NCBI RefSeq assembly: GCF_902148855.1
Contig: NC_043957.1
Location: 8,769,158-8,833,157 of the forward strand
From: Sphaeramia orbicularis
Lineage: Eukaryota; Chordata; Actinopteri; Kurtiformes; Apogonidae
Length of the DNA stretch: 64,000 nucleotides
Reading direction: 5' to 3'
A program made the translations under genes and the position numbers. The notes below the pieces were generated by a model. It searched no databases and was not told the origin of the DNA. It was given only the letters and a program-made list of their open reading frames with translations. Positions 21,400 to 33,015 of the stretch are shown one piece after another. Positions within the stretch are counted from its first letter, which is position 1. Each line of letters begins with the position of its first letter.

Positions 21400-23952
21400 C
21401 TTTATTTAAGTGAAGGAGATTTTTGATGGTGAAATAACGAGTGGTCTATTTCTGACTGACATAAGTGATCATTTACCAGTTTTTGTAGAACTGGAAGTGA
21501 ACAACAAATTATCTTCAACCAACTATATGAAAAAACCTTGTCTGGTTAGAACAAAGTCACCAGAAGCAATTATGGCCTTAAAGGAGGAACTCATAAATTA
21601 TGACTGGCATGACGTTTATGTGGATGATGTTAATGATTCATATAATGCTTTCTTAGAAATATTCCTGACATTGTACAACAGACATTGTCCTGTGAAAGAA
21701 TATAGGCAAAATTTTAAAAAGAATAAGAAACCATGGTTAACTAAGGGATTGGAAAGGGCTTGTAAGAAGAAAAACAGGCTCTATAGGGAATTTCTGAAGC
21801 ACAGAACGAAAGAAAAAGAGAATAAATATAAAAGATACAAAAACAGATTGACAACAATCATAAGAACACATAAAAAAGCTTATTATGATCAGTTGTTAGA
21901 AATACACAAAAATGATATTAAAGGTACTTGGAGAGTGTTAAATGATATGATTAAAAAAAGTAATAAGGATTTTGCTTCATATGTTGTTAAAACCGGTGAC
22001 ACTGTGGTGGAAAATATAGAGGACATCGTGAACATATTTAATGACTTTTTTGTTAATGTCGGTCCAAATTTGGCAAAAGATATTACCCAGTGGGAAAAGG
22101 ATGATAAAACTTTGATTTTGCTATTGAAAACAATAATTCAATGTTTCTTCGTGGAGTTTGTGAAAGTGAAGTGTTGGAAGTGGTCAGGAAGCTTAAAAAT
22201 AAAAAATCTACTGATAGAAATTCCATTGATATGTCACTCATAAAACAAGTGATAAACAGTATCCTTCAACCATTCACTTATGTATTTAACAAATCATTTC
22301 AAACAGGCACTTTTCCAGAAAACTTGAAAATAGCTAAAGTGATTCCAGTTTATAAAAATGGTGATAAGCACATGGTGTCAAATTATAGACCGGTGTCACT
22401 GTTACCACAATTTTCTAAAATTGTTGAGAAACTATTTGTAAAGAGGTTAGATGACTACATAGATAAATATAGGATATTAAATGATCATCAGTACGGATTT
22501 AGGAAAAACCGATCAACATCTCTAGCAGTCATGGAATTTGCAGAAACTATAGCAGCAGCGGTGGATCAGAAACAACATACTGTGGGTGTTTTTATTGATT
22601 TAAGGAAGGCATTTGACAACAATTGATCACTCAATATACTCCGGAAATGTGAAATGTATGGTATAAGAGGTGTGGCACAAAACTGGTTAAAAGTTATTTA
22701 CAAAATAGGTCTCAGTATTTATCAATTGGAAATACAAATTCACAACTTAGAAAAGTAACATGTGGGGGTCCCACAAGGTTCAGTTTCTGGGACCCAAGTT
22801 ATTTATACTTTATCTAAATAATATTTTTATAGCATCTAGTGAGTTAAAATTTACAATATTTGCAGATGATATTAATTTGCTTTATTCGGGAGCAAATATG
22901 AAACAAATATTAGAAACTGTGGGAAAGGAATTGATCAAGTTAAAAAAATGGTTTGATGTAAATAAGTTATCACTTAATGAAGATAAAACAAAATGTATGG
23001 TTTTTGGTGGTGCTAGGGGAAATTATGATATAAAACTGAAAATTAATGAAATTGAAATTGAAAGGGTGTATGAAACAAATTTTTGGGAGTGATTATTGAC
23101 CATAAACTCTGTTGGAAACCACAAATAGAATATATCAAACGCAAAATGTCCAAGGCTGTTGCGATTCTTTATAAAACTCGCGACTTGTTAAGCAAAAAAT
23201 GTTGCATATGTTGGTACTGTTCACTTGTAATGCCATATATGTCATACTGTGTGGAAATATGGGGCAATGTGTATAAAACTAATTAGACCCGATAATTAAC
23301 TCCAAAAAAAAGCTATTAGAGTCATAAACAAAGCTGGTTATCTCCAATCAAGTAATCCACTTTTTGTAGAATCTGGTTTACTAAAATTTTTTGATATTGT
23401 CATATTTAAAAACAATGGAACTATGTTTCGCGTTAAAAGTAAAAACCTTCCTTTTGTATTCAGAAAATTTTTAAGTTAAGAGAAGGACATTATAATTTAA
23501 GAGGGATGTTTGTGTTTGAAAAGGTAAAGTAAGAACAACGTAAATATCACAATGTTTCAGTTATTGGTGTCAAACTATGGAACGAACTGAAGGATGAAGT
23601 GAAATTGTGTAGCTCACTGTTGAGTTTCAAAAAGACTTTAATTTGTCAAATTCTGAAGGGCTATGAAAGTAATATGATTACAAAATGATTTATAACACTG
23701 AATGTAGTATAATTTGTGTTTAATTATTTACCTGCTGCAACTACAGGTGTAGACTTGAATTAAGGATGTGAATAGGAGAAGCAGAAATAAGCCTCCGGCT
23801 TCAGCTTCTGCCTTTTTCAGTTACAAAATGTATTAATTTTATGTTTGCTTGTTTTTTAATATGTATGTGTTTTGTTTTGTTGTTGTTTTTTTTTTAATAT
23901 GTATATGTTTTGTATTTTGTATTTAACTGAAATAAACATTCATTCATTCATT
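21400..23952 (+). mobile_element. 5'-truncated CR1/L2-group LINE
   Basis: A non-LTR retrotransposon fragment on the plus strand. It begins inside the AP-type endonuclease (ISDHLPVFVE near 21465), so ORF1 and most of the endonuclease are missing. A lysine-rich linker follows, then reverse transcriptase motifs SNYRPVSLLPQFSKI (about 22380), GVFIDLRKAF (about 22590) and FADDINLLYS (about 22860). The reading frame shifts near 22140-22240, near 22617 (two extra bases in the KAFD..IDH motif), between 22690 and 22770, and near 23085. The 3' end has AATAAA followed by (CATT)n at 23937-23952, typical of this LINE group. It is dead. The clade within CR1/L2/jockey is not certain. Confidence 0.75.
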
Positions 23953-23959
23953 TTACACA

Positions 23960-24145
23960 GTATTACAAAACACAAAACATACCCATTTATACTTAATCAT
24001 ATACATATTTCCCAACCCATATATACAACCACTCATAAAAATATACACTTGCCCATGTTCATGACGATGAATACAAATAAAATCTTTGTGTATACACTCG
24101 CACATAAATATACACCAACACATATGTTTACAATAACAAATGCAT
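23960..24145 (-). mobile_element. Tx1-like LINE 3' fragment, part 1
   Basis: Aligns with the 3' untranslated part of the Tx1-like LINE near 35905-35985 (shared ATACTTAA, CCATGTTCA, and CACCCATATATAC versus CACCCATAAATAC). It is interrupted by another LINE tail at about 24146-25079 and resumes at about 25090. Confidence 0.5.
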
Positions 24146-25079
24146 ATGCAGATAAAACAAAAGTTATGATGTTTTCAAACTCAAGGTCCAAACTGTCAAA
24201 CCTGCCTTCACTGATCACTACTCAGGGAACTCAGATAGAACTCATCCTGACCTATAAATATTTAGGCATTTTAATTGACAGCTCCCTTTCTTTCTCTGTG
24301 CACATTCAGCAGCTTGTTAGAAAACGAAAACTAAAACTTGGCCTTCTTCTTTGAATTAAATCATGTCTGTCTTTCGAATCAAGAAGAAGTTCAGCTACAT
24401 TTCTGTCTGTGTTGGACTATGGTGATGTCTTGTACATGCATGCCTCCACCCATAGTTTATGGTCACTGGACAGTGTGTATCATGGAGCTCTGAGTTCATC
24501 ACAGTAATTCTAAATCTCTTACCCATCATTGCCTGCTTTATGATCGTGTAGGATGGTCTTCTTTGTCGGCTCGCAGACTGAATCATGGCGTATTTAATTA
24601 CAAGTCTATTCTAGGTCTGCTCCCATCCTACCTTCAGACCTACATCAGTCAGAGAACCACAGACTCTTACAATCTGCGTTCTCAGGATCTTTTGTCTGTT
24701 CTTAAAGTTAGAACTGAACAGGGACAAAGGCCTTCAGGTATGCAGCCCCATTCACCTGGAATGAACTACAAAAAGACCTGAAACTGAAGGATCTGGCTTC
24801 ATTGGATACTTTTAAGAGGATGTTGTATGACTTAGAGAGGGAGACATCTGGCTGCAGATGTTTTACCTGACGCACTTTTGTCTACATTTCATGAGCACTT
24901 TTTGCAGAGTTGACTTTGGAAGGTTTGACTTGTCTATGTGCTTTTTGTGTATTCGTTTTATGTATGGAAGTCTGTGTGTAACTATTTAATGTACAGCTGC
25001 CCGTCTTGGCCAGGACACTCGAAAAAGAGATTGTTAATCTCAAAGAGGTTTTCCTGGTTAAATAAAGATTTAAAAAAAA
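24146..25079 (+). mobile_element. CR1/L2-group LINE 3' end
   Basis: A plus-strand LINE tail encoding broken C-terminal reverse transcriptase segments: ADKTKVMMFSNS, YKYLGILIDSSLSFSVHI, LLPSYLQTYISQRTT and YNLRSQDLLSVLKVRTE. The 3' end reads GAGGTTTTCCTGGTTAAATAAAG plus an A tail, a common fish CR1/L2 tail. It is a different family from the LINE at 21400. Flanks ACAAATGCATATGCA and ACAAATATGCATACA may be a diverged target duplication. Confidence 0.65.
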
Positions 25080-25089
25080 AAAATGCTCT

Positions 25090-25112
25090 CAGACAAATAT
25101 GCATACATGTCT

Positions 25113-25143
<31 letters not shown>

Positions 25144-25270
25144 TACACCCTACCTACACTTCTTCCCTCGATTTTGTTTTTAGAAACAGGCATAGAAGTC
25201 TACAAATTCCATGAGTGTCTATAATCTGTCCAGTGTTCTTCTTCTACGTAGTTCAGTCAGAATGTGACAT
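25090..25270 (-). mobile_element. Tx1-like LINE 3' fragment, part 2
   Basis: The block TAGAAGTCTACAAATTCCAT...GTGTTCTTCTTCTACGTA matches the end of LINE ORF2 at 36090-36160. A (CA)n run (25114-25139) interrupts it. It is the far half of the fragment that starts at 23960. Confidence 0.5.
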
Positions 25271-26160
25271 CACCTTGACAAAAAACAACAACAATGCCAA
25301 ACAAGAATGATTTGTATCCACAGTAATAAAATCACTTCTTACATCCTATTAAAGAGAAGATTCATCTTTGTGTCAGCACAGGACAGATCAGGCAACTCAG
25401 GAAGGAGATGAAATTCTGCAATAGTGATCCGGACAAAAAAAACTATCATATTATGTACTTAGAGAAAACAAAGTTTTTGATGGAATGTCTGAAAAAAGGT
25501 AACTATTGGTGAGTAGATACATTTTTTGTCTGTAAACATATTCTTACGTAGATATTGAATATAGCATATTAAAATACATAACTTAAAAACCAGATAACTT
25601 TTAAAGTATTTTTAAATTATCAACTTATTAGTCATTTAAGCAGGCTCACTGACTGGTTCCAGGTTTTGGTCACCATGGATTTTCAGCTTTTAGAATAAGA
25701 CAAGATCTGCTGATAATTACATTACCACTTTGTAATTACTTCCACACAGTATTACGGCATCATAAACAGACTAGGTCAAAGAGTGACCAAATCCACAGCC
25801 AATACTCAGATCGACTCCCCTATCCCTCCTTCTATTCAGATGTTGAGCAGTGAACATCCAACCCCCATACAGGATCCTTTAAAATCAGTTATATCTCTGC
25901 TACTTTACCGCCACCAAGTGGACAACAGATTAAAGCACATACAGCACTATCTTTAATGTGTTAGAAGCTACAAACCTCTCTCCATTCACTGTGTTCCATG
26001 AACTCAAGTAAAGTCAAACAAGAAGATGATGCAACAAAGCATGGAGTTTAGTATAAAAAAAAAAAAAAAATGTTCATGTAAATCAAATTAACTTGTCCTA
26101 ATAATTTAGGACAGACACAATAATCACTCTATCCCTAAACAAGCAGCTCTTCAGTGTTCA
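25271..26160. other. No gene recognised between repeats and histone H3
   Basis: Unique-looking AT-rich sequence with a short A run (26056-26070). No conserved ORF or repeat ends were seen. Confidence 0.5.
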
Positions 26161-26166
26161 TGTGGG

Positions 26167-26182
26167 GGCTCTTAAAAGAGCC
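26167..26182 (-). terminator. Histone H3 mRNA 3' stem-loop
   Basis: On the minus strand GGCTCTTTTAAGAGCC: a 6-base-pair stem and 4-base loop, the consensus bound by SLBP in non-polyadenylated, S-phase histone mRNAs. It lies 30 bases after the H3 stop codon. Confidence 0.93.
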
Positions 26183-26212
26183 GTTGTGTTTACTGGGGGG
26201 GGGGAGGTCTGT

Positions 26213-26623
26213 TTAAGCTCTCTCTCCGCGGATGCGTCTGGCCAGCTGGATGTCTTTGGGCATGATGGTGACCCTCTTGGCGTGGATGGAGCACAAGGTT
26301 GGTGTCCTCGAACAGCCCCACCAGGTAAGCCTCGCTGGCCTCCTGCAGAGCCATGAACGGCGGAGCTCTGGAATCGCAGGTCGGTCCTTGAAATCCTGAG
26401 CGATTTCTCGGACCAGCCGCTGGAGGCAGTTTGCGGATCAGCAGCTCGGTGGATTTCTGGTACCAGGCGGATCTCCCGCAGAGCCACGGTACCGGGCCTG
26501 TAACGGTGAGGCTTCTTCACGCCGCCGGTGCCGGGGCGCTTTTGCGGGCAGCCTTAGTGGCCAGCTGCTTCCTGGGGCTTTGCACCGGTGGATTTACGGG
26601 CAGTCTGCTTAGTTCTGAGCCAT
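26213..26623 (-). pseudogene. Histone H3 gene with many single-base indels
   Basis: From ATG at 26623 to TAA at 26213 the length is 411 bases, exactly that of an H3 gene (136 codons plus stop). Yet the frame is not open. Compared with canonical H3 I count about five one-base insertions (for example ATGGCTCAGAACT near the start and AAGGACCGACC) and about as many deleted bases (for example GGTGCAAAG for GGTGGCAAAG, and a TTC phenylalanine codon area in LPFQRL). Between them all H3 segments are recognisable and almost unchanged: [26 protein letters not shown] and [20 protein letters not shown]. Compensating indels with conserved protein argue for sequence error; if they are real, the gene is dead. 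It is transcribed away from H2A through a shared promoter. Confidence 0.85.
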
Positions 26624-26968
26624 GGTTCTACTTTTCTGTTTAACAGAAGAAGTGTGAGTGTGCAGCAGACACAGGCTGGTTTTAAACCGTGCGTCTGCGG
26701 GGAAACGGTGAACGCATGCTCAGATCTCCGGCTCCTTGATTGGTCACACACTCAGCCTGACCATCAGACTCAATATCAGCTGCTGATTGGAGGAAACTTC
26801 TTGCAAACCACCCGCTAGAACTCTGAGGGTCAGCCCTCTGCGGGTCCTCAGCCCCTTTTCTGATTGGTAGATCCACAGCCCCGCGCGCTCAGCAGCAGCA
26901 TATATTGCAGAGTTGGTGGGTCCAGAGGACACTAGTGTTTGAGTGTAGACTGGAAAAGAAAGGTGACC
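26624..26968. promoter_or_regulatory. Divergent H3-H2A promoter
   Basis: 345 bases between the two start codons. ATTGG (CCAAT-box) motifs lie at 26739-26743, 26786-26790 and 26864-26868. A TATA-like TATATT at 26901-26906 is about 65 bases before the H2A ATG, and TTTAAA at 26681-26686 could serve H3. This is a normal head-to-head arrangement for replication-dependent histone pairs. Confidence 0.75.
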
Positions 26969-27406
<438 letters not shown>

Positions 27407-29021
27407 ACACACCCACTGACAAAGACACAACTCCTGTTCTTATTCAACTACACAACTAGGATTACCTTAAACACATGCACAAGATTTAGTTTGGATTTCG
27501 TTTGGAACGCAAAAAAACTACATTCCCGTTACTGACTTGAGGATAAATTGTCTTTGGCATCTTCGCTAGTACAAGTATATTACTCGTTACATTGTATACC
27601 CATACAATAGTTCCATAAAGTAGAGTGTCACATGGTAACAGATCATACATATTGTGTTAAGAGTTACATTACACTTAATACATGTAATCTATCTAAAACT
27701 GGCCATAATACAACATCCATCTTCAGTATATATGATATTTTATTGGTTACTTGCACAAAAAATAATTAGTGTTCCTGGTGATGTCTACTATTTTATCTTA
27801 GTCAGAGCCAGTAGATTTTTTTAAAGGATATTAAAAACTTCTGCAAGTCTACTTTATGTTTTAATTTCATGAAATATAATAGATGAATTATGAACTAAAT
27901 ACCAACGGTCTACCTTTAAATAAATCTTAAAAACAGAAGACCACCTGAACGAAACTCAGAAATTATCTGTGGTTTGATGAATATCTTTAGTTTTCATAGT
28001 TGAATAGTTTATAAACCCAGTCCCTCATATCAAACATGATTATTATGTCCATGTGTAATGCCAGTGGCTTTTATTTTCTACTGGGTTGTTTTATTGCATC
28101 GCAGGCCCGTAGAAATGATGTGAATAAGTGGATCTATTTACAAACTAGTCCAAACTTGTGTAATTCAGCTGTGGCTTAATTAACACAGTAACTAGTGTCC
28201 AGAGGAAGGGAGTCCGCACTTGTGATTTACAACCATTTAATTTGAAACTTATTTTAAATAAATATACATATTTCAAGGGGAAAGTGTGGAGTTGAATGAA
28301 CTATATGGACCCAAGAGATCATATCCAGTTCCACCCCATGCCACTTGATACTCATGTGGCCCCTTTGCAACCCATATGGGGCCCCACTTGTACATGTGGG
28401 CTGGGTTATGCTATAGAACATCTACGATTATGTCTCCTAAAAAAAGTTTAGAAAATGAAAGGAGAACACAAAGTTTTATCCACAAAGTGAAGCCACTTGG
28501 CCAAAGATTACAATAAGAATGTACCTGGAGTCTACCTGAGAGCACCAGCTACTTCCTTTAATGACATAAAATTTTATTTTCAACATCTATATGACCGCTG
28601 TAAGTAGCTTTGGCCTGCATCTAAGCTGGCAGAGGTAATATTAAAAAGAAAAATAATGAATGACATCAGTTATAAATGCAAAACACTGAAACTAAAATTC
28701 AAGCACCTACATGAACCTCAGTCTGGGTGAAGTCAGTCCAGTGTTTAAGGACTAACCGATAAAATGACTGAAAAATGTATCTCAGCCTGGTACCTTCAGC
28801 AAAAATGAAGGGGTTTAAATTCATTAACTTTTTCCCACTTGGAAAAATTCAGTGTGAATACAACAAAAAAAATGAAACCATATTCCCTATATCTAAAATA
28901 TATTAGTTTATGAATGATGAACTGAAACCCTGCAATTGTGATTTCCACCATTAAAGGTGAAACTCATTCTAAATAAACACATATTTCCAAGGAGGAAGTG
29001 TGTCTTTCTAGTGGTGGTGGG
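27407..29021. other. Intergenic region between H2A and H1
   Basis: No ORF of note. The segment 28206-28290 (CTTGTGATTTACAACCATT..., then TTTCAAGGGGAAAGTGTGG) resembles 28935-29002 just beyond the H1 stem-loop (ATTGTGATTTCCACCATT..., then TTTCCAAGGAGGAAGTGTG), so it may be a relic of a duplicated histone 3' flank. Confidence 0.5.
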
Positions 29022-29037
29022 GGCTCTTAAAAGAGCC
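29022..29037 (-). terminator. Histone H1 mRNA 3' stem-loop
   Basis: On the minus strand GGCTCTTTTAAGAGCC, 33 bases beyond the H1 stop codon. It marks a replication-dependent H1. Confidence 0.93.
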
Positions 29038-29070
29038 TTGCCAGTGTGGTTCAGTCTCAGGCTGGGCCTC

Positions 29071-29697
29071 TTACTTCTTTTTCGGGGCTGCCTTCTTTGC
29101 TGGGCCTCTTCTTGGCTGCTTGGGCTTGGCTGCCTTCTTTGCTGGGGGCTTTCTTGGCTGCGGGGGCCTTTTTGGCCGCCTTCTTGGGGCTCTTCCCCGC
29201 CTTCTTGGGGCTCTTGGCCGCCTTCTGGCCGCCGCTTGCGGGCTTCTTTGGCCTTCTTCGGAGCCTTCTTGGCGGCTGGGGGCCTTCTTGGCCGCCGCCG
29301 CCTTCTTGGGCTTCTTGGCGGCTGCGGGTTTCTTGGCGCCGGCCTTCTTGGCTTTAGGAGCCGGCTTTCTTTGCGGGCTTCTTGGCCTCGGTCTTCTTGC
29401 TCATCTTGAACGAGCCGGAGGCCCCGGTCCCCTTGGTCTGGACCAGAGCCCCCTTCAGGACCAGTTTCTTGACCGCGTCTTGACCCGGACCTTGTATCTT
29501 GTCCACATCGTATCCTCCGGCGGCCAGAGCCTTCTTCAGGGCGGCCAGAGACACGCCGCTCCGCTCCTTGGAGGCGGACACGGCTTTGAGGATCAGGTCC
29601 CCCCACACTTGGGTCCGGCCTTCTTGGCGGGTTTGGACGCCTTCTTCTTGGCGGGCTTGGCCGGAGCCGCGGCGGGAGCTGGAGCTACTTCTGCCAT
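29071..29697 (-). pseudogene. Linker histone H1 gene with indels
   Basis: ATG at 29697 opens [20 protein letters not shown], the usual fish H1 N-terminus. The winged-helix globular domain follows ([50 protein letters not shown]), then a long lysine/alanine/proline tail down to a stop at 29071. The span of about 208 codons is normal for H1. The frame is lost at several single-base indels: one just before the globular domain (GPKCVG area), one or two in the DKNNSRVK segment, and others in the repetitive tail. The function would be compaction of linker DNA. As with H3, the protein is otherwise well conserved, so the indels may be sequence errors. Confidence 0.82.
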
Positions 29698-29849
29698 AGT
29701 TGGAGTTCGGGATGTGCGGTCACACAAGTGGTCTGACTAGACTGAAGAGGAGCTCAGAGCAACCGGACGGCCTTAAACACACCATGAGAACCGTGAAGAC
29801 CTCAACTCGGCCTGTGCGTCCTCGCTCCGCTCTGAATGCTGCGATCCCG

Positions 29850-29856
29850 TGTGTTT
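29850..29856 (-). promoter_or_regulatory. H1-specific AAACACA box
   Basis: AAACACA on the minus strand, about 150 bases upstream of the H1 ATG. This is the element characteristic of H1 promoters. A TTTAAGG TATA-like stretch lies nearer the gene, at about 29772-29778. Confidence 0.6.
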
Positions 29857-29899
29857 TCTCTTCACACATAAAAGCCAAGAAAAACAGCTGCAGGTGAAG

Positions 29900-30897
29900 G
29901 ACTGGAGGATGAGAGTGAACGGAGCCCATAGCGGACCTTTGTCTCTTCATGTTCCAGTCATGTAGACCTGTGAGGATCTGTGGCTTTAGTCTGAACACAC
30001 TCCAAACCTCACACATCCACCGGGACGGACAACCCCAACAACGGATTTTCACCCTTCTTTCCCTCATAAAAGGATTCACATGAATCCAAACTCCACCAAA
30101 GCTGCGGTGCACTTGCTCAACATTCCTGTTAAGAATGTCAAAGTCTGAAACTGTGTCTATGATGAACACACTGAATGAAACTGAAGCTGTTTTGTCAAGA
30201 CCAAACACACAGATTTACAGCAGATTAGTGCAGTTCAGATCAGGTCTGTGCAGATGGACTGGCATCATTGTTTTGTAGAGAACTTTTTTAATGACTACAT
30301 GGAGCAAAAAAATGAAAATAACACTCATATGTGTCTAACAAATTAATAATATGATTTTGCTGCAAAAAAAATCCCTTATGATGATGAGATCAGACAGACT
30401 GAGTATTAGACATTTGCTGGATCTGTGCTCAGTGGGACTGTGCAGGTCTGTGGTGGGATGTTTAAATTGTTTATTGATTATTCCAGTGTGTGATATTTGT
30501 TTGTTGTTGGTAATTTAGTTTTCTTACTGCTGTAATAATAATAATAATAATAATAATAAAACCATTACTTTTTTACTGTTTATTATTACTACTTTATTTT
30601 ATTTACACTAGTAGTTTTTAATGTGCCACTGCCTGGTTTTATATCAACCCCCCCCCCCCCCCCCCCCCCGTTTTTTTTTTTTTTTTTTCCTTGCAATATG
30701 TATTATATGTGTTTGGTACGTAAAATTGTGTGCTGCTACTTGAACCTTAATTTTCTGAGGGCTCTGCCCATGGGATCTATAAAGTTCTAATCAAATCTAA
30801 TTTTGACAAACAATTGGTGTATTGACCCTTTATAGGTCACTCATCGAAATACTTATACATATATATATATATATATAATATATATATATATATAATC

Positions 30898-30942
<45 letters not shown>

Positions 30943-31110
30943 GTATATATATGATATATGTATATATATATATATGTATATATATATAGTATATAATAGT
31001 ATTATATATACAGAACCTGTAGACCAAATTAGAGCTGAGATTGTTGCCTCTGTCCTCACTGGAACTGTTTGATGCCACTGTCTTGTAAGAGGTGAAGACA
31101 TAGCAAAACA
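29900..31110. other. Gene-free stretch with simple repeats
   Basis: Contains (TAA)n at 30531-30560, a C run followed by a T run at 30649-30688, and a long (AT)n tract with ATGT variants at about 30855-31010. No gene is seen; the tyrosine/isoleucine-rich ORFs here are translations of the AT repeat. Confidence 0.7.
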
Positions 31111-31508
31111 CACGGCGACAACGGTGGGTGGCAGTGGTTAGCACTACGTGCCTCACAGCAGAAAGTCCTGGGGTTCAGATTCCAACACCAGTCGACAGGG
31201 GGGTGGGACCTTTCTGTGTGGAGTTTGCATGTTCTCCCCGTGTCTGCGTGGGTTCTCTCCGGCTGTACTCCGGCTTCCTCCCACCATCCAAAGACATGCA
31301 CTATAGGTTAACTGGTTAATCTAAATTACCCATAGGTGTTGAATGTGAGAGTGGATTGTTGTCTCTATATGTCAGCCCTGCGATGAACTGGCGACTTGTC
31401 CAGGGTGTACCCCGCCTTCGCCCCTATGTAGCTGGGATAGGCTCCAAGCGATCCCCGTGACCCTAGTGAGGATAAAGCGGGTTCAGAAAATGAATGAATG
31501 AATGAATG
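31111..31508 (+). mobile_element. tRNA-derived SINE (V-SINE-like)
   Basis: A complete SINE flanked by a perfect 9-base target duplication, AGCAAAACA (31102-31110 and 31509-31517). The head GGTGGCAGTGGTTAGCAC resembles a tRNA A box, and GGGTTCAGATTCC a B box. The core has GTGGAGTTTGCATGTTCTCC and CTCCGGCTTCCTCCCACC, and the tail ends in (GAAT)n. The head, core and tail match the widespread fish V-SINE type. Confidence 0.8.
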
Positions 31509-31517
31509 AGCAAAACA

Positions 31518-32303
31518 GTCACTTGCCTGATAGAGTTAAACTGAAATAAAGAGCCTTAAAAGAAGTGATAATGGAATTAAGCAAATCCTTTCAAACCAAC
31601 TGTATTTTTGAACTATACCCTCAAACGGACATCTCAACACTTAAAATTCTTTGAGGATTAAATCAGTTCTTCCTAAATTATAAAAATGAGCTAATGACTA
31701 TAAACCAGGTTGCATTCAGTCTTGTGAACAGACACCATCGCACATTCTGGAAGTACAGGATTATGGTCTTCATGAAGATCCTCTAATGGAATTGTAAGTA
31801 TATCTGAAGCGTAGAAAACTATTCCAAGGCCCTATACCCCAGTTATTTTCTAAATTGCTTTTTTAATCAGAATTCTAGGCCCATTTGTCATAATTTATGT
31901 AAACAAAGCTGCTAAATTTCATGTAATTATTAAATGGTCCTGTTGCACCACCAAAATGAACATCCAGAAACATGTATCCCAGTACAGCACAAGCACATTT
32001 GGCTTCAGTCTGAATAAACCACATTCCTGTCACTGTCTTTAACTTCAACAGTACTCCTAAAGTGCAAGTTTTCTCTCTTAAGGAAAAAAGGCAGCCAGCA
32101 TTGTAACCATTTTAATAATAAGACATGACAAGTAAATGATTGAACTTTGCTGTCCAATAATAAGTCATTAAGAAATTTTAAGTTATGAATTCAGTGCACA
32201 TTTGAGCCATAGTGGGAAGTGGACTGGGATTCCAACAACTTTTTGAGTCACGTTTTATATTTAGTAGTTTATCATTTAAGTATGCCTTTTTGATTCAGTG
32301 GGT
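31518..32303. other. No gene recognised between SINE and H2B
   Basis: AT-rich unique sequence. Nothing supported. Confidence 0.5.
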
Positions 32304-32319
32304 GGCTCTTAAAAGAGCC
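32304..32319 (-). terminator. Histone H2B mRNA 3' stem-loop
   Basis: On the minus strand GGCTCTTTTAAGAGCC, 27 bases beyond the H2B stop. Confidence 0.93.
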
Positions 32320-32346
32320 TTTGGTTGTGTTTAGTTCCAGTAGGTT

Positions 32347-32721
32347 TTACTTGGAGCTGGTGTACTTGGTCACGGCCTTGGTGCCCTCAGACACGGCGTG
32401 TTTGGCCAGCTCACCGGGCAGCAGGAGGCGCACACCTGTCTGGATCTCCCTGGAGGTGATGGTGGACCTCTTGTTGTAATGAGCCAGACGAGAGGCCTCA
32501 GAGGCGATGCGTTCAAAGATGTCATTGACGAACGAGTTCATGATGCTCATGGCCTTGGAGGAGATCCCGGTGTCAGGATGGACCTGCTTCAGGACCTTGT
32601 ACACGTAGATGGCGTAGCTCTCCCTCCTGGTCTTTCTCTTCTTCTTGCCGCCTTTACCGGTGGTCTTGGCCACAGCTTTCTTGGAGCCCTTCTTGGGCGC
32701 GGACTTCGCGGGTTCAGGCAT
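32347..32721 (-). CDS. Histone H2B, intact
   Basis: A complete 124-codon gene from ATG at 32721 ([20 protein letters not shown]) to the stop at 32347, with the histone-fold core [20 protein letters not shown] and the C-terminal [12 protein letters not shown] longer in-frame extension upstream (to 33015) is not coding: it runs through the promoter, and the proper H2B start is the Met before [10 protein letters not shown]. The protein pairs with H2A in the nucleosome core. Lys-120/121-type ubiquitination and the N-terminal acetylation lysines are conserved. It is the only clean ORF among the five histone genes here. Confidence 0.95.
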   Translation of the reverse strand: MPEPAKSAPKKGSKKAVAKTTGKGGKKKRKTRRESYAIYVYKVLKQVHPDTGISSKAMSIMNSFVNDIFERIASEASRLAHYNKRSTITSREIQTGVRLLLPGELAKHAVSEGTKAVTKYTSSK

Positions 32722-32773
32722 TTTTCTATCACTGCTACAGCAACGAATGATGAAACCGCAGAGCTCCGCGGGT

Positions 32774-32830
32774 CTTATACAGGCTTCATGCAAACTCAGC
32801 TGCGCAGGCCCCGAGCTGTGATTGGTCAAC
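32774..32830 (-). promoter_or_regulatory. H2B promoter: TATA, octamer-like and CCAAT boxes
   Basis: On the minus strand, nearest the gene first: TATAAG (32774-32779), GTTTGCAT (32788-32795, one base from the Oct-1 octamer ATTTGCAT that marks H2B promoters) and CCAAT (32821-32825). Order and spacing are as in known H2B promoters. Confidence 0.75.
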
Positions 32831-33015
32831 TGTTGAGCCGTTGAGGGGTTTTCAGTGGGAGAGGGTCTCAGTTCCACAGTAACATGTTGAATCTGGACAC
32901 AGACTGTGTAAAGGAGGAAAATAACCACGTGATGTCTGTGGAAACAAAGGGCACGAGACTGAAGTGGCTCAGAGTGGGACACAAACCAGAGTGTGTTATC
33001 ATGAACTGAACACAA

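Noticed and set aside
30830-31156. 108-codon Tyr/Ile-rich ORF
   Set aside because: Translation of the AT microsatellite.
32722-33015. N-terminal extension of H2B to 222 codons
   Set aside because: The extension covers the TATA, octamer and CCAAT boxes; the canonical H2B start lies at 32721.
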